A stretch of DNA of 45,506 nt from positions 1 through 45,506 of the forward strand of contig NZ_VOLS01000034.1 of assembly GCF_007954265.1 (NCBI RefSeq), given 5' to 3'. Below are positions 33,410 through 42,121 of this stretch, one piece after another. Below the pieces are notes generated by a model, which was given only the letters and a program-made list of their open reading frames with translations, was not told where the DNA came from and did not search any database. The position numbers were made by a program, and so were the translations under genes. This DNA is from Colwellia sp. C1TZA3 (GTDB taxonomy: Bacteria; Pseudomonadota; Gammaproteobacteria; Enterobacterales; Alteromonadaceae). The first letter of the stretch is position 1, and every line of letters begins with the position of its first letter.

Positions 33410-34248
33410 GTACTACGAAAACCATTATCTTTAGTGATCTTGACGGTACCCTGCTTGACCACTATAGCTATCAGTCAACGCCGGCCAGTCAAACCCTGCA
33501 ACAGTTGAGCAAGGCCAATATTCCAGTAATTTTAAATAGCAGTAAAACCCTGGCTGAATTAAACATTATTCGCGCTGAACTCAAGCTTGATACCCCCTTT
33601 ATTATCGAAAATGGCGCCGCTGTTTATATCCCTATTAATACCTTTAAAGTACAACCGGCGGATACTGAAGTCAGCGGTGACTATTGGGTTAAATCGTTCT
33701 GTTTACCAAGACAACATTGGCTAAAGTTACTTAACGAGCATAGTAAAAAATTCCAGCCATATTTCCAAGGTTTTTCAACCCTATCAGCAGCAGCTTTATG
33801 CCAAATAACTGGCTTAAACTTAGCACAAGCTGAACGGGCAAAACAAAGACACTATGGTGAACCTGTAAAATGGTTAGGGGATAACGTCACTAAAAGTGCC
33901 TTTATCGAACATTTAGTGGCATTAGGCGCTAGCGTTGTTCAGGGAGGACGCTTTATTCACGTCGGTGGTTACTGTGATAAAGGCCAAGCACTTATCTGGT
34001 TAACCCAACAATATCGCGAATATTTCAACCACTACACGGTTTACACCATCGCGCTAGGTGACGGTGAAAATGACACACCAATGTTAGAAGCCGCAGATAT
34101 TGCCGTGCAAATACGCTCACCAGTGCACAACTTTCCACCACTGTATCGACAGTATAAAACCAGTCAAAGCCAATTATATGGCCCCGAAGGCTGGGCAGAA
34201 GCGATTCAACAACTCTTAGCAAAGCAACTGGATTCACAAGCAACTTAA
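33406..34248 (+). CDS. Glucosyl/mannosyl-3-phosphoglycerate phosphatase
   Basis: A HAD phosphatase of the MPGP/Cof type, which removes phosphate from glycosyl-3-phosphoglycerate. The real start is the ATG at 33406, overlapping the kinase stop; the longer open frame to the left is in another gene. The 280 residues contain motif I IIFSDLDGTLLDH, motif II VILNSSKT, KLDTPFIIENGAAV, and motif III/IV ALGDGENDTPML with the metal-binding Asp. Next to a GpgS-like synthase the substrate is most probably glucosyl-3-phosphoglycerate, giving glucosylglycerate. Confidence 0.9.
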   Translation: MSTTKTIIFSDLDGTLLDHYSYQSTPASQTLQQLSKANIPVILNSSKTLAELNIIRAELKLDTPFIIENGAAVYIPINTFKVQPADTEVSGDYWVKSFCLPRQHWLKLLNEHSKKFQPYFQGFSTLSAAALCQITGLNLAQAERAKQRHYGEPVKWLGDNVTKSAFIEHLVALGASVVQGGRFIHVGGYCDKGQALIWLTQQYREYFNHYTVYTIALGDGENDTPMLEAADIAVQIRSPVHNFPPLYRQYKTSQSQLYGPEGWAEAIQQLLAKQLDSQAT

Positions 34249-34261
34249 TCTGAGGTAAATC

Positions 34262-35488
34262 ATGGCTGACTTCTATCAAAATGGTACGGTTACAACATTA
34301 CATAACTTGGCCCAGCGCGAGCCAGAAAACATGGCCGCAGAGTTACTAGAATTTTCAAAAAAACGTTCATTAGGGCTTATTTTACCTTCACTATTTTCCG
34401 AGTTAGAGGGTAAAGCTTTACCTGATATTATTAATAAAATAAAAGACGTAAAATATTTATCTGAAATTGTTATCGGCTTAGACCGAGCAGATTTAGCGCA
34501 ATACCAACAGGCGTTATCATTTTTTTCTCAGCTACCTCAGCACCATCGAGTGCTATGGAATGATGGACCTAGGCTACAAGCAATAGATGCAAAATTACAG
34601 GCCTTAGGTTTAGCACCAAAAGAGCTTGGCAAGGGCCGCAATGTTTGGTATTGCATGGGCTATATTTTATCGTCAGGTAAAGCCGAGTCGATTGCGCTAC
34701 ATGATTGCGACATTTTAACTTATGAAAAAGAGTTACTCGACCGACTACTTTACCCCGTCGCCAACCCATTATTTAGCTATGAATTTGCCAAGGGATTTTA
34801 TGCCCGAGTTGCTGGCGGAAAAATAAACGGTCGGGTTTCTCGCTTGTTGGTGACCCCATTAATCAAAGCACTGAAAAAAACCGTTGGCCATTGCGACTAT
34901 CTCGAATATATGGACAGTTTTTTATATCCCTTAGCCGGTGAATTCTCCTTTCGCCGAGACGTATTAAGTGACATTCGCATTCCAAGTGATTGGGGTTTAG
35001 AGATTGGCGTATTATCTGAAATGTATCGCAATTATTCACCGAACCGGTTATGCCAAGTGGATATTGCCGCCACTTATGATCATAAACATCAGGACTTATC
35101 CTTAGATAATACCGCTGGTGGTCTGTCAAAAATGTCGATTGATATTAGCAAAGCCTTTATTCGTAAACTTGCCACTCAAGGTGAAACCTTCAGCGCTGAA
35201 AAGTTTAGAACCTTAAAAGCGACTTACTATCGTATTGCTTTAGATTATGTTGAAACTTACCGCAATGACGCGATGATGAATGGACTGGAACTTGATATTC
35301 ATCATGAAGAGAAAGCAGTAGAAATGTTCGCACAAAATATTTTAACTGCCGGTAACACTTTCTTAGAGAAGCCAATGGAAACGCCTTTTATTCCCTCTTG
35401 GAACCGTGTGGTTAGTGCTATTCCCGATATTTTATCGCAATTAAACACCGCCGTAGAGCTAGACAACGAAGAATTTAATCAAAGATAA
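34262..35488 (+). CDS. Glucosyl-3-phosphoglycerate synthase-like glycosyltransferase
   Basis: The 408-residue product is a GT81-type glycosyltransferase related to GpgS, which transfers glucose from an NDP-glucose to 3-phosphoglycerate. The region LGLILPSLFSELEGKALPDIINKI, then IVIGLDRAD, LGKGRNVWYCMGYIL and the metal-binding LHDCDILTY segment are the family landmarks; GEFSFRRDVLSDIRIPSDWGLEIGVL follows. It begins 13 nt after the phosphatase gene with GAGG before its ATG and ends just before the phosphorylase gene. Mannosyl specificity is possible but the family branch suggests glucose. Confidence 0.88.
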   Translation: MADFYQNGTVTTLHNLAQREPENMAAELLEFSKKRSLGLILPSLFSELEGKALPDIINKIKDVKYLSEIVIGLDRADLAQYQQALSFFSQLPQHHRVLWNDGPRLQAIDAKLQALGLAPKELGKGRNVWYCMGYILSSGKAESIALHDCDILTYEKELLDRLLYPVANPLFSYEFAKGFYARVAGGKINGRVSRLLVTPLIKALKKTVGHCDYLEYMDSFLYPLAGEFSFRRDVLSDIRIPSDWGLEIGVLSEMYRNYSPNRLCQVDIAATYDHKHQDLSLDNTAGGLSKMSIDISKAFIRKLATQGETFSAEKFRTLKATYYRIALDYVETYRNDAMMNGLELDIHHEEKAVEMFAQNILTAGNTFLEKPMETPFIPSWNRVVSAIPDILSQLNTAVELDNEEFNQR

Positions 35489-35503
35489 AGGAAGATGTCG
35501 ACG

Positions 35504-37252
35504 ATGCCAGCACACATTGAACTGTTAAAAAACAAGTTAACTCAACAGCTTTCGACCATTTATCATCAGGTAGTACTTGAACAATCATCGGATGATATTG
35601 CTGATGAACTGATTAAAATTATGCGCTTACCAAATGAGATGGTTACGCCAAAACCTTTTACCAATCATTGGTCAGAAGCCGACATTGTCTTGATCACCTA
35701 TGGTGATAGCATCATAAAACCAGCTCAGCCACCGTTACACACTTTAAAAGTGTTTTTAGATAATCATCTAAAAAGCACCATTAACAGTGTGCACATTTTG
35801 CCCTTTTTTCCGTATAGCTCTGACGATGGTTTTTCGGTCATTAACTACTCCTGTGTCAATGAGTCACTCGGAACATGGCAAGATATCACAGAGATAAGTC
35901 AAGATTATCAGCTAATGTCAGATCTTGTGATTAATCATTGCTCAAGCCGCAGTATTTGGTTTGATAACTTCATCAAAGGCGAAGGACCTGGGCATGATTT
36001 TTTCTTCACCGCGCAGTTAGACGACGATTTGTCTGCGGTGGTGCGACCAAGAACATCACCTTTATTAAAAGCAGTGGTGACTGGCAAAGGGCAGAAATTC
36101 GTCTGGTGCACCTTTAGTCACGACCAAGTGGACTTTGACTTTCGTAACCCCGAAGTATTAAAAGCATTTGCTGCAATTATTCGACAATACCTTGATAGTG
36201 GAGTAAAAATATTTAGGTTTGATGCCATTGCCTTTATATGGAAAATTGTTGGCCGCGATAGTATCAACTTAACTCAAACTCATGAAATTGTGCGCTTATT
36301 GCGCACCTTAATTGAATCTGCAGAGCCACAAGCGATCATTATTACTGAAACCAATATTCCTAACACCCAAAACCTTACCTATTTTGGTAACGCCAATGAA
36401 GCGCACGGCATCTATAATTTCTCACTGCCGCCATTACTGATAAACACTTTACTGACCGGTAACTGTTTATATTTAAAACGCTGGCTAATGAGCATGCCAC
36501 CTTCACAAGACGGCACCATGTATTTCAACTTTATTGCCTCGCATGACGGTATTGGTCTACGCCCAGCTGAAGGCTTATTAAGTGACACTGAGCTTGATAG
36601 TTTAATTCATACTGTTGAGAACTTTGGCGGTAAAATTTCATGGCGAACATCAGACACTGGCGAACAAAAAGCTTATGAAATGAATATTGCCCTTTATGAT
36701 GCTCTACAAGGTACGGTTGCAGGTAAAGACCAATGGAACTTTGAACGTTTTATTTGTGCACATGCGGTTATGTTTGCCCTTGAAGGTATACCAGGAATTT
36801 ATATTCACAGCATGCTAGGAACACAAAACGACTATACAAAATTGGCCAACACGCATAATAACCGCTCAATCAATCGTCATCGTTGGCATGAAGAAGCACT
36901 AGAGGCAGCACTGGCTAATAGTAGTTTACATCACAAAAAAGTACTTTCAACCTTAAAAGCATTGTTAAACATTCGTATTAAACAACCGGCGTTTCATCCC
37001 AACGCCACGCAATTTACTTTACATTTAGGCTTACAATTATTTGGTTTTTGGCGACAAAGTCAAAGCAGAAAACAAAGTATTTTTTGTGTCAGTAACGTCT
37101 CAGACCAAGCTATTATATTACCACTAAGCGAACTTAATTTAATCATTACTGAGGCTTGGATAGAATTAATCACGGCTGTAAAAATTACCGAGTTAAGCCA
37201 AGAGATAACATTATCTCCCTATCAAACCGTATGGATAGCTAATAAAACATAG
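35504..37252 (+). CDS. GH13_18 glucoside phosphorylase, probably glucosylglycerate phosphorylase
   Basis: The 582-residue product is of the sucrose phosphorylase family (GH13 subfamily 18). I prefer the ATG at 35504, with AGGAAG 9 nt upstream, to the one at 35495. Catalytic elements are visible: the nucleophile in FRFDAIAFIWK, acid/base Glu in IIITETNIP, and the transition-state Asp in FIASHDGIG. In a GpgS/GpgP setting the substrate is most probably glucosylglycerate, split by phosphate to glucose-1-phosphate and glycerate, as for E. coli YcjM. Thus the same operon both makes and degrades the solute. Confidence 0.88.
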   Translation: MPAHIELLKNKLTQQLSTIYHQVVLEQSSDDIADELIKIMRLPNEMVTPKPFTNHWSEADIVLITYGDSIIKPAQPPLHTLKVFLDNHLKSTINSVHILPFFPYSSDDGFSVINYSCVNESLGTWQDITEISQDYQLMSDLVINHCSSRSIWFDNFIKGEGPGHDFFFTAQLDDDLSAVVRPRTSPLLKAVVTGKGQKFVWCTFSHDQVDFDFRNPEVLKAFAAIIRQYLDSGVKIFRFDAIAFIWKIVGRDSINLTQTHEIVRLLRTLIESAEPQAIIITETNIPNTQNLTYFGNANEAHGIYNFSLPPLLINTLLTGNCLYLKRWLMSMPPSQDGTMYFNFIASHDGIGLRPAEGLLSDTELDSLIHTVENFGGKISWRTSDTGEQKAYEMNIALYDALQGTVAGKDQWNFERFICAHAVMFALEGIPGIYIHSMLGTQNDYTKLANTHNNRSINRHRWHEEALEAALANSSLHHKKVLSTLKALLNIRIKQPAFHPNATQFTLHLGLQLFGFWRQSQSRKQSIFCVSNVSDQAIILPLSELNLIITEAWIELITAVKITELSQEITLSPYQTVWIANKT

Positions 37253-37280
37253 TAGGTATTTCTGTGTTTTATTATAGCTC

Positions 37281-37380
37281 TGTACTATGGTTCTGTACTA
37301 TGGTTCTGTACTATGGCCTTGTACTATGGCCTTGTACTATGGCCTTGTACTATGGCCTTGTACTATGGCCTTGTACTATG
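37281..37380 (+). repeat. 13-bp tandem repeat, nearly 8 copies
   Basis: TGTACTATGG followed by TTC (first two) or CCT (next five) repeats at exact 13-bp steps: 37281, 37294, 37307, 37320, 37333, 37346, 37359 and a partial unit at 37372. It lies just behind the phosphorylase gene. It is not in a gene. It can vary in number by slippage; no function is evident. Confidence 0.9.
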
Positions 37381-37496
37381 TCATCAAACTGTTGATAGAT
37401 TTTTACACACAAGTAAAGATTATAGCCGCAAATAAACCTAGCGATTAACCGACAAAAGTTGATAAGTCGAAGCCTGATAAGTTTAGCTGCATTGAG

Positions 37497-37524
37497 TGAT
37501 CGCAAACGCAGTTAATTACGTATA
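37497..37524 (+). promoter_or_regulatory. ECF-type promoter of the flavin reductase operon
   Basis: TGATCG-N16-CGTATA on the plus strand. Both boxes equal those of the LON and sRNA promoters. The start point should be about 30 nt before the ATG. It lies 12 kb from rpoE, so the regulon is not limited to the sigma-factor cluster. Confidence 0.75.
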
Positions 37525-37560
37525 ATAGTGATATGACACAACTTATACGATAGCAGTTAA

Positions 37561-38229
37561 ATGCAATATAATATCAATCACGACGAACTGGTTAATATGG
37601 AACCGCGCTACAGGGCGCAGGTTATCAACAGCTTATCTGGTTTTAAAAGTGCTAATCTTATTGGCACCCGCGACCAGAAAAATATCAATAACTTGGCTAT
37701 GTTTAGCTCGGTATTTCACCTTGGTGCTTCACCAGCTTTAGTGGGTTTTATTTCACGTCCAGACAGTGTTGACCGCCATACCTTAGGAAATATTCAGCAA
37801 ACTAAGCAATTTACTATCAACCAAGTAAATGAAAGCTTTTGGCAAGCGGCTCATCAAACCTCTGCACGCTACGGTGATGATGAATGTGAATTTAAACAAA
37901 CCGGCTTAACACCGCATTTTATCGACGGAGTTAATGCGCCATTTGTTGAAGAAAGCCGACTTAAATACGCCTTAACCCTGAAAGAAATAGTACCAATACA
38001 ACTCAATAACACAGTATTAGTAATTGGCGAAATAACCGATATTCTCTGTGAACAAGCGGCGATAAAAAATGACGGCTACATTGATATTGAGTCATTAAAT
38101 ACCGTCATGGTTTCAGGGCTCGACAGCTATCACACCAGTAAACGATTATCGCGTTTAAGTTATGCAAAACCAGAAGAATTACAGAAAAAACTTTCAGTTG
38201 ATGGCGAAACAGAAAAACCATTGAACTAA
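37561..38229 (+). CDS. Flavin reductase-like (FMN-binding split barrel) protein
   Basis: The 222-residue product belongs to the flavin reductase-like domain family: VINSLSGFKSANLIGTRDQKNINNLAMFSSVFHLGASPALVGFIS, FTINQVNESFWQAAHQTSARYG and LVIGEITDI are the typical split-barrel strands for FMN. It may supply reduced flavin or reduce a small electrophile. It leads a group with the DCC protein and an SDR and follows an ECF-type promoter, so it likely responds to the same stress as photolyase. A hairpin follows the stop codon. Confidence 0.88.
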   Translation: MQYNINHDELVNMEPRYRAQVINSLSGFKSANLIGTRDQKNINNLAMFSSVFHLGASPALVGFISRPDSVDRHTLGNIQQTKQFTINQVNESFWQAAHQTSARYGDDECEFKQTGLTPHFIDGVNAPFVEESRLKYALTLKEIVPIQLNNTVLVIGEITDILCEQAAIKNDGYIDIESLNTVMVSGLDSYHTSKRLSRLSYAKPEELQKKLSVDGETEKPLN

Positions 38230-38230
38230 A

Positions 38231-38268
38231 CATTAATCTGACATTAAGCGCATCGATGGTAATGTCAG
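38231..38268 (+). terminator. Hairpin after the flavin reductase gene
   Basis: ATCTGACATT and AATGTCAGAT form a strong 10-bp stem directly after the stop codon, but there is no U tract. It may act as an attenuator or mRNA-stabilising stem between this gene and the DCC/SDR pair. Confidence 0.5.
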
Positions 38269-38350
38269 ATCACCCCGCTATACCGGCTTAATTTTTTGGT
38301 ATTTTTTTGAGGTTTAATTCACACGTCTAATAATTTTTAGGGCTAATTTA

Positions 38351-38776
38351 ATGTTAACAATATTTTATGATGGTAACTGTCCATTGTGTGCAACAGAGAT
38401 GGCTCAGTTAAAAAAGCATGATCCAAACAATCTAATAAGCTTGCAGGATATTCACCAAGATAATTTTGCCACACTCCACCCTAGCGTTAGTTTTGATGGC
38501 GCAATGAAAATATTACATGGCCATTACAACGGGCAAGTATTACTTGGACTAGCCGTTACACACCGAGCTTGGACTTTAGTTGGCAAAGGCTTTTGGGTTG
38601 CGCCACTTAATTGGCCGATCATTAAAACTGTTAGTCATTGGGTCTATTTAGGCTTAGCCAAATATCGTCACCAAATTTCAGCACTACTCGCAAAGCTGTT
38701 TAATATTAAAACCACTAACTGCAATTCAGGAACTTGTCATGATAACCGAACAAACACTGATCATCGGCGCAAATAG
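38351..38776 (+). CDS. DCC (DUF393) family thiol-disulfide oxidoreductase-like protein
   Basis: The 141-residue product has the DCC motif FYDGNCPLC at residues 5-13, i.e. Asp with a CPxC redox pair, and the typical LAVTHRAWTLVGKG and WVYLGLAKYRHQIS segments; it ends in another Cys-containing tail. A small cytoplasmic or membrane-near redox protein of unknown partner. Its 3' end overlaps the SDR gene by 38 nt in another frame, so the two are coupled. The upstream spacer of 121 bp contains the hairpin after the flavin reductase. Confidence 0.87.
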   Translation: MLTIFYDGNCPLCATEMAQLKKHDPNNLISLQDIHQDNFATLHPSVSFDGAMKILHGHYNGQVLLGLAVTHRAWTLVGKGFWVAPLNWPIIKTVSHWVYLGLAKYRHQISALLAKLFNIKTTNCNSGTCHDNRTNTDHRRK

Positions 38777-39485
38777 CGATATTGGCAAAGCCATTGCTGC
38801 GCAAATACAAGCTTCAGAAAACACGGGCTTAATACTTATTAGTCGAGACTTAACACCCCCTAATTCTGTCCCTAGTGACTTGATAGCGGCTAATGTGACA
38901 AAGATTAGTGTTAAGGACTATCAAGCAGAATCAATCGACCAAGCGGTCGCAGAATTAGCCCAGCATAAGCATGCGCCAATAACCCGCGTATTTGTTTGTA
39001 ACGGCATACTGCATAATGACCATATTAAACCAGAAAAACGTTTAGAAGATTTTGATTCACAAGCGTTTATGGAAATTATGACCTCAAATTCTCTAACACC
39101 AATGTTGTGGATACAAAAATTAACCCCTTTATTGACAGGGAAGTCACCCTGCAAATTCGTGCTATTTAGTGCCCGAGTAGGCAGTATTAGTGAGAATCGT
39201 TTAGGGGGTTGGTATAGTTATCGAGCGTCGAAGGCGGCATTAAACATGATAGTTAAAACCGCATCAATAGAGTTAGCCCGTCGAGCCAAAAACATAAAGC
39301 TAATCGCTTTTCATCCAGGTACTACCGACACGCCATTATCAAAACCGTTTCAAAAAAATGTGCCGGCTAATAAGCTTTTCAGCCCAGAGTTTGTTGCTAA
39401 ACAGCTACTAGACATTGTTGAGAACACCCCGTTAGATCAAACAGCAAGTTATCTTGATTGGCAGGGAGAAGCCATCAACTGGTAG
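38739..39485 (+). CDS. SDR family NAD(P)-dependent oxidoreductase (C-factor-like)
   Basis: The 248-residue SDR has a changed cofactor loop, IIGANSDIGKAIA in place of TGAxxGIG, then FVCNGIL at the NAG position, FSARVGSISENRLGGWYSYRASKAALNM with YxxxK, and HPGTTDTPLSKPF. This is the C-factor/YbbO-like branch. It starts 38 nt inside the DCC gene, so it depends on its translation. Substrate unknown. Third gene of the putative ECF-controlled group. Confidence 0.88.
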   Translation: MITEQTLIIGANSDIGKAIAAQIQASENTGLILISRDLTPPNSVPSDLIAANVTKISVKDYQAESIDQAVAELAQHKHAPITRVFVCNGILHNDHIKPEKRLEDFDSQAFMEIMTSNSLTPMLWIQKLTPLLTGKSPCKFVLFSARVGSISENRLGGWYSYRASKAALNMIVKTASIELARRAKNIKLIAFHPGTTDTPLSKPFQKNVPANKLFSPEFVAKQLLDIVENTPLDQTASYLDWQGEAINW

Positions 39486-40058
39486 TTTTAAATAAACACG
39501 CTAACAATGCCTGTTCAATAGCGTTACTGCTAGGGCATTGTTTTATGATGAAATATGATGAGATGAGTACTGGTCACTGCTGTCATAAAGTTTCTAATAC
39601 CAGTTCCATTAAATTTGTGAGCTTGTTGTGCGCAGAAAAAATAACTCAAGGTAAGGCACTCGATTGAGCAATAGCTGGCTATTGGGATTGAGAGCAACAC
39701 AGCCTTGAGCTATTTTAACTAGTACAAGTGAGCAATAACTTAATGGGATTGGTATAACAAGCTTTCTTTGTTAAAATCAACAGAGCGGCGTTTATTAAGT
39801 GATTGATAAATAATTAATTGGTAATTAATCATAAAACAATTATCTATAATTTTGTACATAGTTTTGTGTATAGTTTTGTTTAGCTGATTGTCTTCAAAGT
39901 TCTCAAACCATAGTGTTTACACACCTAATCGTTTAGCCAGTACACACGGTAAATTAAGCTTTAGTGGGTAAAGCTCAATTTAAAAAACCTATTTAGCCGT
40001 GGTAATATACCAACAATTAATCTATAAACCAGTCTATAAATAAATGCCATAGGCTAGT
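39486..40058. other. Gene-free spacer with a family A element
   Basis: Holds a family A element at 39598-39754. The part 39840-39880 has short imperfect repeats of ATAGTTTTGT. No gene or clear promoter was seen; the convergent CIA30 gene ends at 40059. Confidence 0.55.
39598..39754 (+). mobile_element. MITE-like element, family A copy 7 (157 bp)
   Basis: Full-length copy with TAA on both sides (39595-39597, 39755-39757), about 110 bp after the SDR gene. Confidence 0.9.
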
Positions 40059-40673
40059 TTATTTAAAAGACACGTTAGCAATAACTAAAGAAAATACGCC
40101 AGCAACTTTTCTGGTCACTAAAAACCCCACTTCACGAATATTTTCAGATTGTAGTACCGGCGCATTGGGAATATCACGGCCTCGAAATGATGCTTGAAAG
40201 TCAGCCAGTGTAAAACTTAGTTGTGCTTGTTGTCCTAGCACCGTATCAAAACTCTGTTTATAAGCCATACGATAACCGTCAAGGTTAACAATCATTCTTA
40301 ATTGATAAGTCAGCCCGTCACCTTCAATAGCTATTGTTACCGTTTCAAGCGCTTTAACTAAGGGCTCTATCGGGCGAAATACTGAGCTGAAACCACCGTT
40401 ATTAGCTAGTGATATATTACCTGAAAATATCGCTTTGTCTGCTTGTAATAAAATCGTACCTTGAGATTTACCTCCCATGACACCGTCATTAGTAATGCGC
40501 CAACTATCAAGGCTTTGTTGCTCAGTAAAATTAATCATAAGTACAGACTCTTTTTTAGCCATAGCAGGAAGCTGTTTATCTTGCTTGGCCCGTATTTGAA
40601 GATCAGTGCTAGCAAGGCTATAACCAGCAAAAACGGTAGATAATAAGAGTGCGTAAACAGTCACTCGCATCAA
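40059..40673 (-). CDS. CIA30-like exported protein
   Basis: The 204-residue product has a signal peptide (VYALLLSTVFAGYSLAS) and a CIA30 (complex I intermediate-associated 30-like) jelly-roll domain: SLDSWRITNDGVMGGKSQGTILL, FSGNISLANNGGFSSVFRP, YRMAYKQSFDTV and the ending REVGFLVTRKVAGVFSLVIANVSF. In bacteria such proteins are carbohydrate-binding-like modules and not complex I assembly factors; the role is unknown. It lies 51 bp after the HAD phosphatase gene on the same strand. Confidence 0.87.
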   Translation of the reverse strand: MMRVTVYALLLSTVFAGYSLASTDLQIRAKQDKQLPAMAKKESVLMINFTEQQSLDSWRITNDGVMGGKSQGTILLQADKAIFSGNISLANNGGFSSVFRPIEPLVKALETVTIAIEGDGLTYQLRMIVNLDGYRMAYKQSFDTVLGQQAQLSFTLADFQASFRGRDIPNAPVLQSENIREVGFLVTRKVAGVFSLVIANVSFK

Positions 40674-40724
40674 ACTTGCACTCCTACTCTTGACTGCTGA
40701 ATGTTGACTGCTGACTGATAAACT

Positions 40725-41342
40725 TTAGCCAGGCACATCAGTGGCCTCACGAGCAAAAATCTGCCTAATAACCTCACTTAACTCGGTAAGCTCGTTTACT
40801 ACAATATTCGCTAAGTTAGCATAATCAGGCGTTTCGCCATGCGTAACTAGGCACGACATAGTATTGGCATTTTGTGCGGCTTGTAGATCATATAAATAAT
40901 CACCAACATATAATAAATTTTCAGCAGGCGCTTGCCATAATTGTGCTAGATGCAATAAAGCATCGGGAGCAGGTTTAGCTTTATGATCGGCCCGAGTTAA
41001 TAGCATGGTAATAGCAATATTATTATTTTTCATTTTTATCAAAGCCGCCTGACGACAGTTTCGCGTAACAATGGCACAAGGTATATCTAACTCAGATAAT
41101 AACGCTATAAGTTGCTCAGTGCCGAGCAGATTTTTCGCATTAAGCGCATCATTAACTTCAAACTCAACTAACAATTTATTGGCATGAGCTTGCTGCTCTG
41201 TTGGCAAAGCATCAACAAAATCTAATAAATCAATATCTTTTGCACAACCTAAGCACGCTCTTATTTCTTCAAAATTTAAAGATGAAGAAACTAAAGTATT
41301 ATCTAAATCAAATATAACGCCTAACAATTTCTGTGCTAACAA
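40725..41342 (-). CDS. HAD superfamily hydrolase (phosphoglycolate phosphatase-like)
   Basis: The 205-residue product is a HAD subfamily IA phosphatase: motif I GVIFDLDNTLVSS, motif II CAIVTRNCR, motif III Lys in DHKAKPAPDALLHLA, and motif IV LLYVGDYLYDLQAAQNANT. The helical cap between motif I and II is of the phosphoglycolate phosphatase type. Substrate unknown. It precedes the CIA30 gene. Confidence 0.9.
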   Translation of the reverse strand: MLAQKLLGVIFDLDNTLVSSSLNFEEIRACLGCAKDIDLLDFVDALPTEQQAHANKLLVEFEVNDALNAKNLLGTEQLIALLSELDIPCAIVTRNCRQAALIKMKNNNIAITMLLTRADHKAKPAPDALLHLAQLWQAPAENLLYVGDYLYDLQAAQNANTMSCLVTHGETPDYANLANIVVNELTELSEVIRQIFAREATDVPG

Positions 41343-42121
41343 TGTTCAATCACTCCTATTTTTCTTATCGCTCCATTAATCATGAAGGTGAATTAAGACC
41401 AATTTGATTAATTAAGTGGTCTACTTTTTCATAAGGAAAAATGAGCAGATAATTAATCAACTTGCGATAAGAGCCCACCCCTAATTAACTAGCATTTATT
41501 CAATTAATAGTTAACTACGCAACAAGGTGAAATTAAGATCAAAATCTCCCTGTTTTAGGCCAAAAAATCAAGCTGTAAAATTATTAAACCATGGTTTAAT
41601 AAAAAAGATTTAAATGTGTTTTAACTAACTTATATACCGCTGCAAAAATAAGGTCTGTATTTAAATTAAAATCAAAGAAAACTCCTTAGCTGTAGCGAAC
41701 GTCCCTTGTGATAGAACGCACAAGAATAACCTTTGGCGTATTCATAGCTGTCCATTGTTCAACTTACTTGCTTGTTAGCTATTAAAACAAGTCCATTATT
41801 TTACCAGTGGTTAATATTTATATAAACTATTGAATATATAACTAAAAATTAATATTACGGGAGAAGTCCTAAGGATTATAAATAACCGAGTTCGGGTTAA
41901 AAAGTAATTTAAAGCCCCTTAATACTATCATCAAAGAATCGGCTACCAATGAATTGATACCGGTAATCCGGCACAAAAGTAAGCTGAAACAAAGTTTGTT
42001 TGCCCACAACAAATAAAGCCCACATCAAAAGTATTAACCTCTGTATCAAATACTGTGTAGACCGTGTATATTGCAAAAAAAAATTGCTAAATATTCACAT
42101 TATGCTTGGGGCTTAATATCA
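41343..42121. other. Long spacer before the GGDEF-EAL gene
   Basis: About 780 bp with no supported gene. It contains a shrunken family B element at 41397-41467. Around 41850-42040 are short inverted and G-rich pieces (GGGAGAAGTCCTAAGG, ACCGGTAATCCGG), but I could not fit them to a c-di-GMP or other known riboswitch. Confidence 0.55.
41397..41467 (+). repeat. Internally deleted family B element (71 bp)
   Basis: The left 44 bp (GACCAATTTGATTAATTAAG through AAGGAAAA) and right 27 bp (ATGAGCAGATAATTAATCAA and CTTGCGA) of family B are joined, the middle 89 bp missing. The ends carry point changes, so it is old. Confidence 0.7.

Noticed and set aside
38240-38267. TGATCT-N16-CGCTTA on the minus strand
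   Set aside because: It is formed by the hairpin after the flavin reductase gene and points into the 3' end of that gene; -10 does not match CGTATA.
41820-42060. c-di-GMP (GEMM) riboswitch upstream of the GGDEF-EAL gene
   Set aside because: I searched by eye for the GEMM core (CACGCA...GGGCAAACC with a GNRA loop) and did not find it; a covariance-model search would decide.
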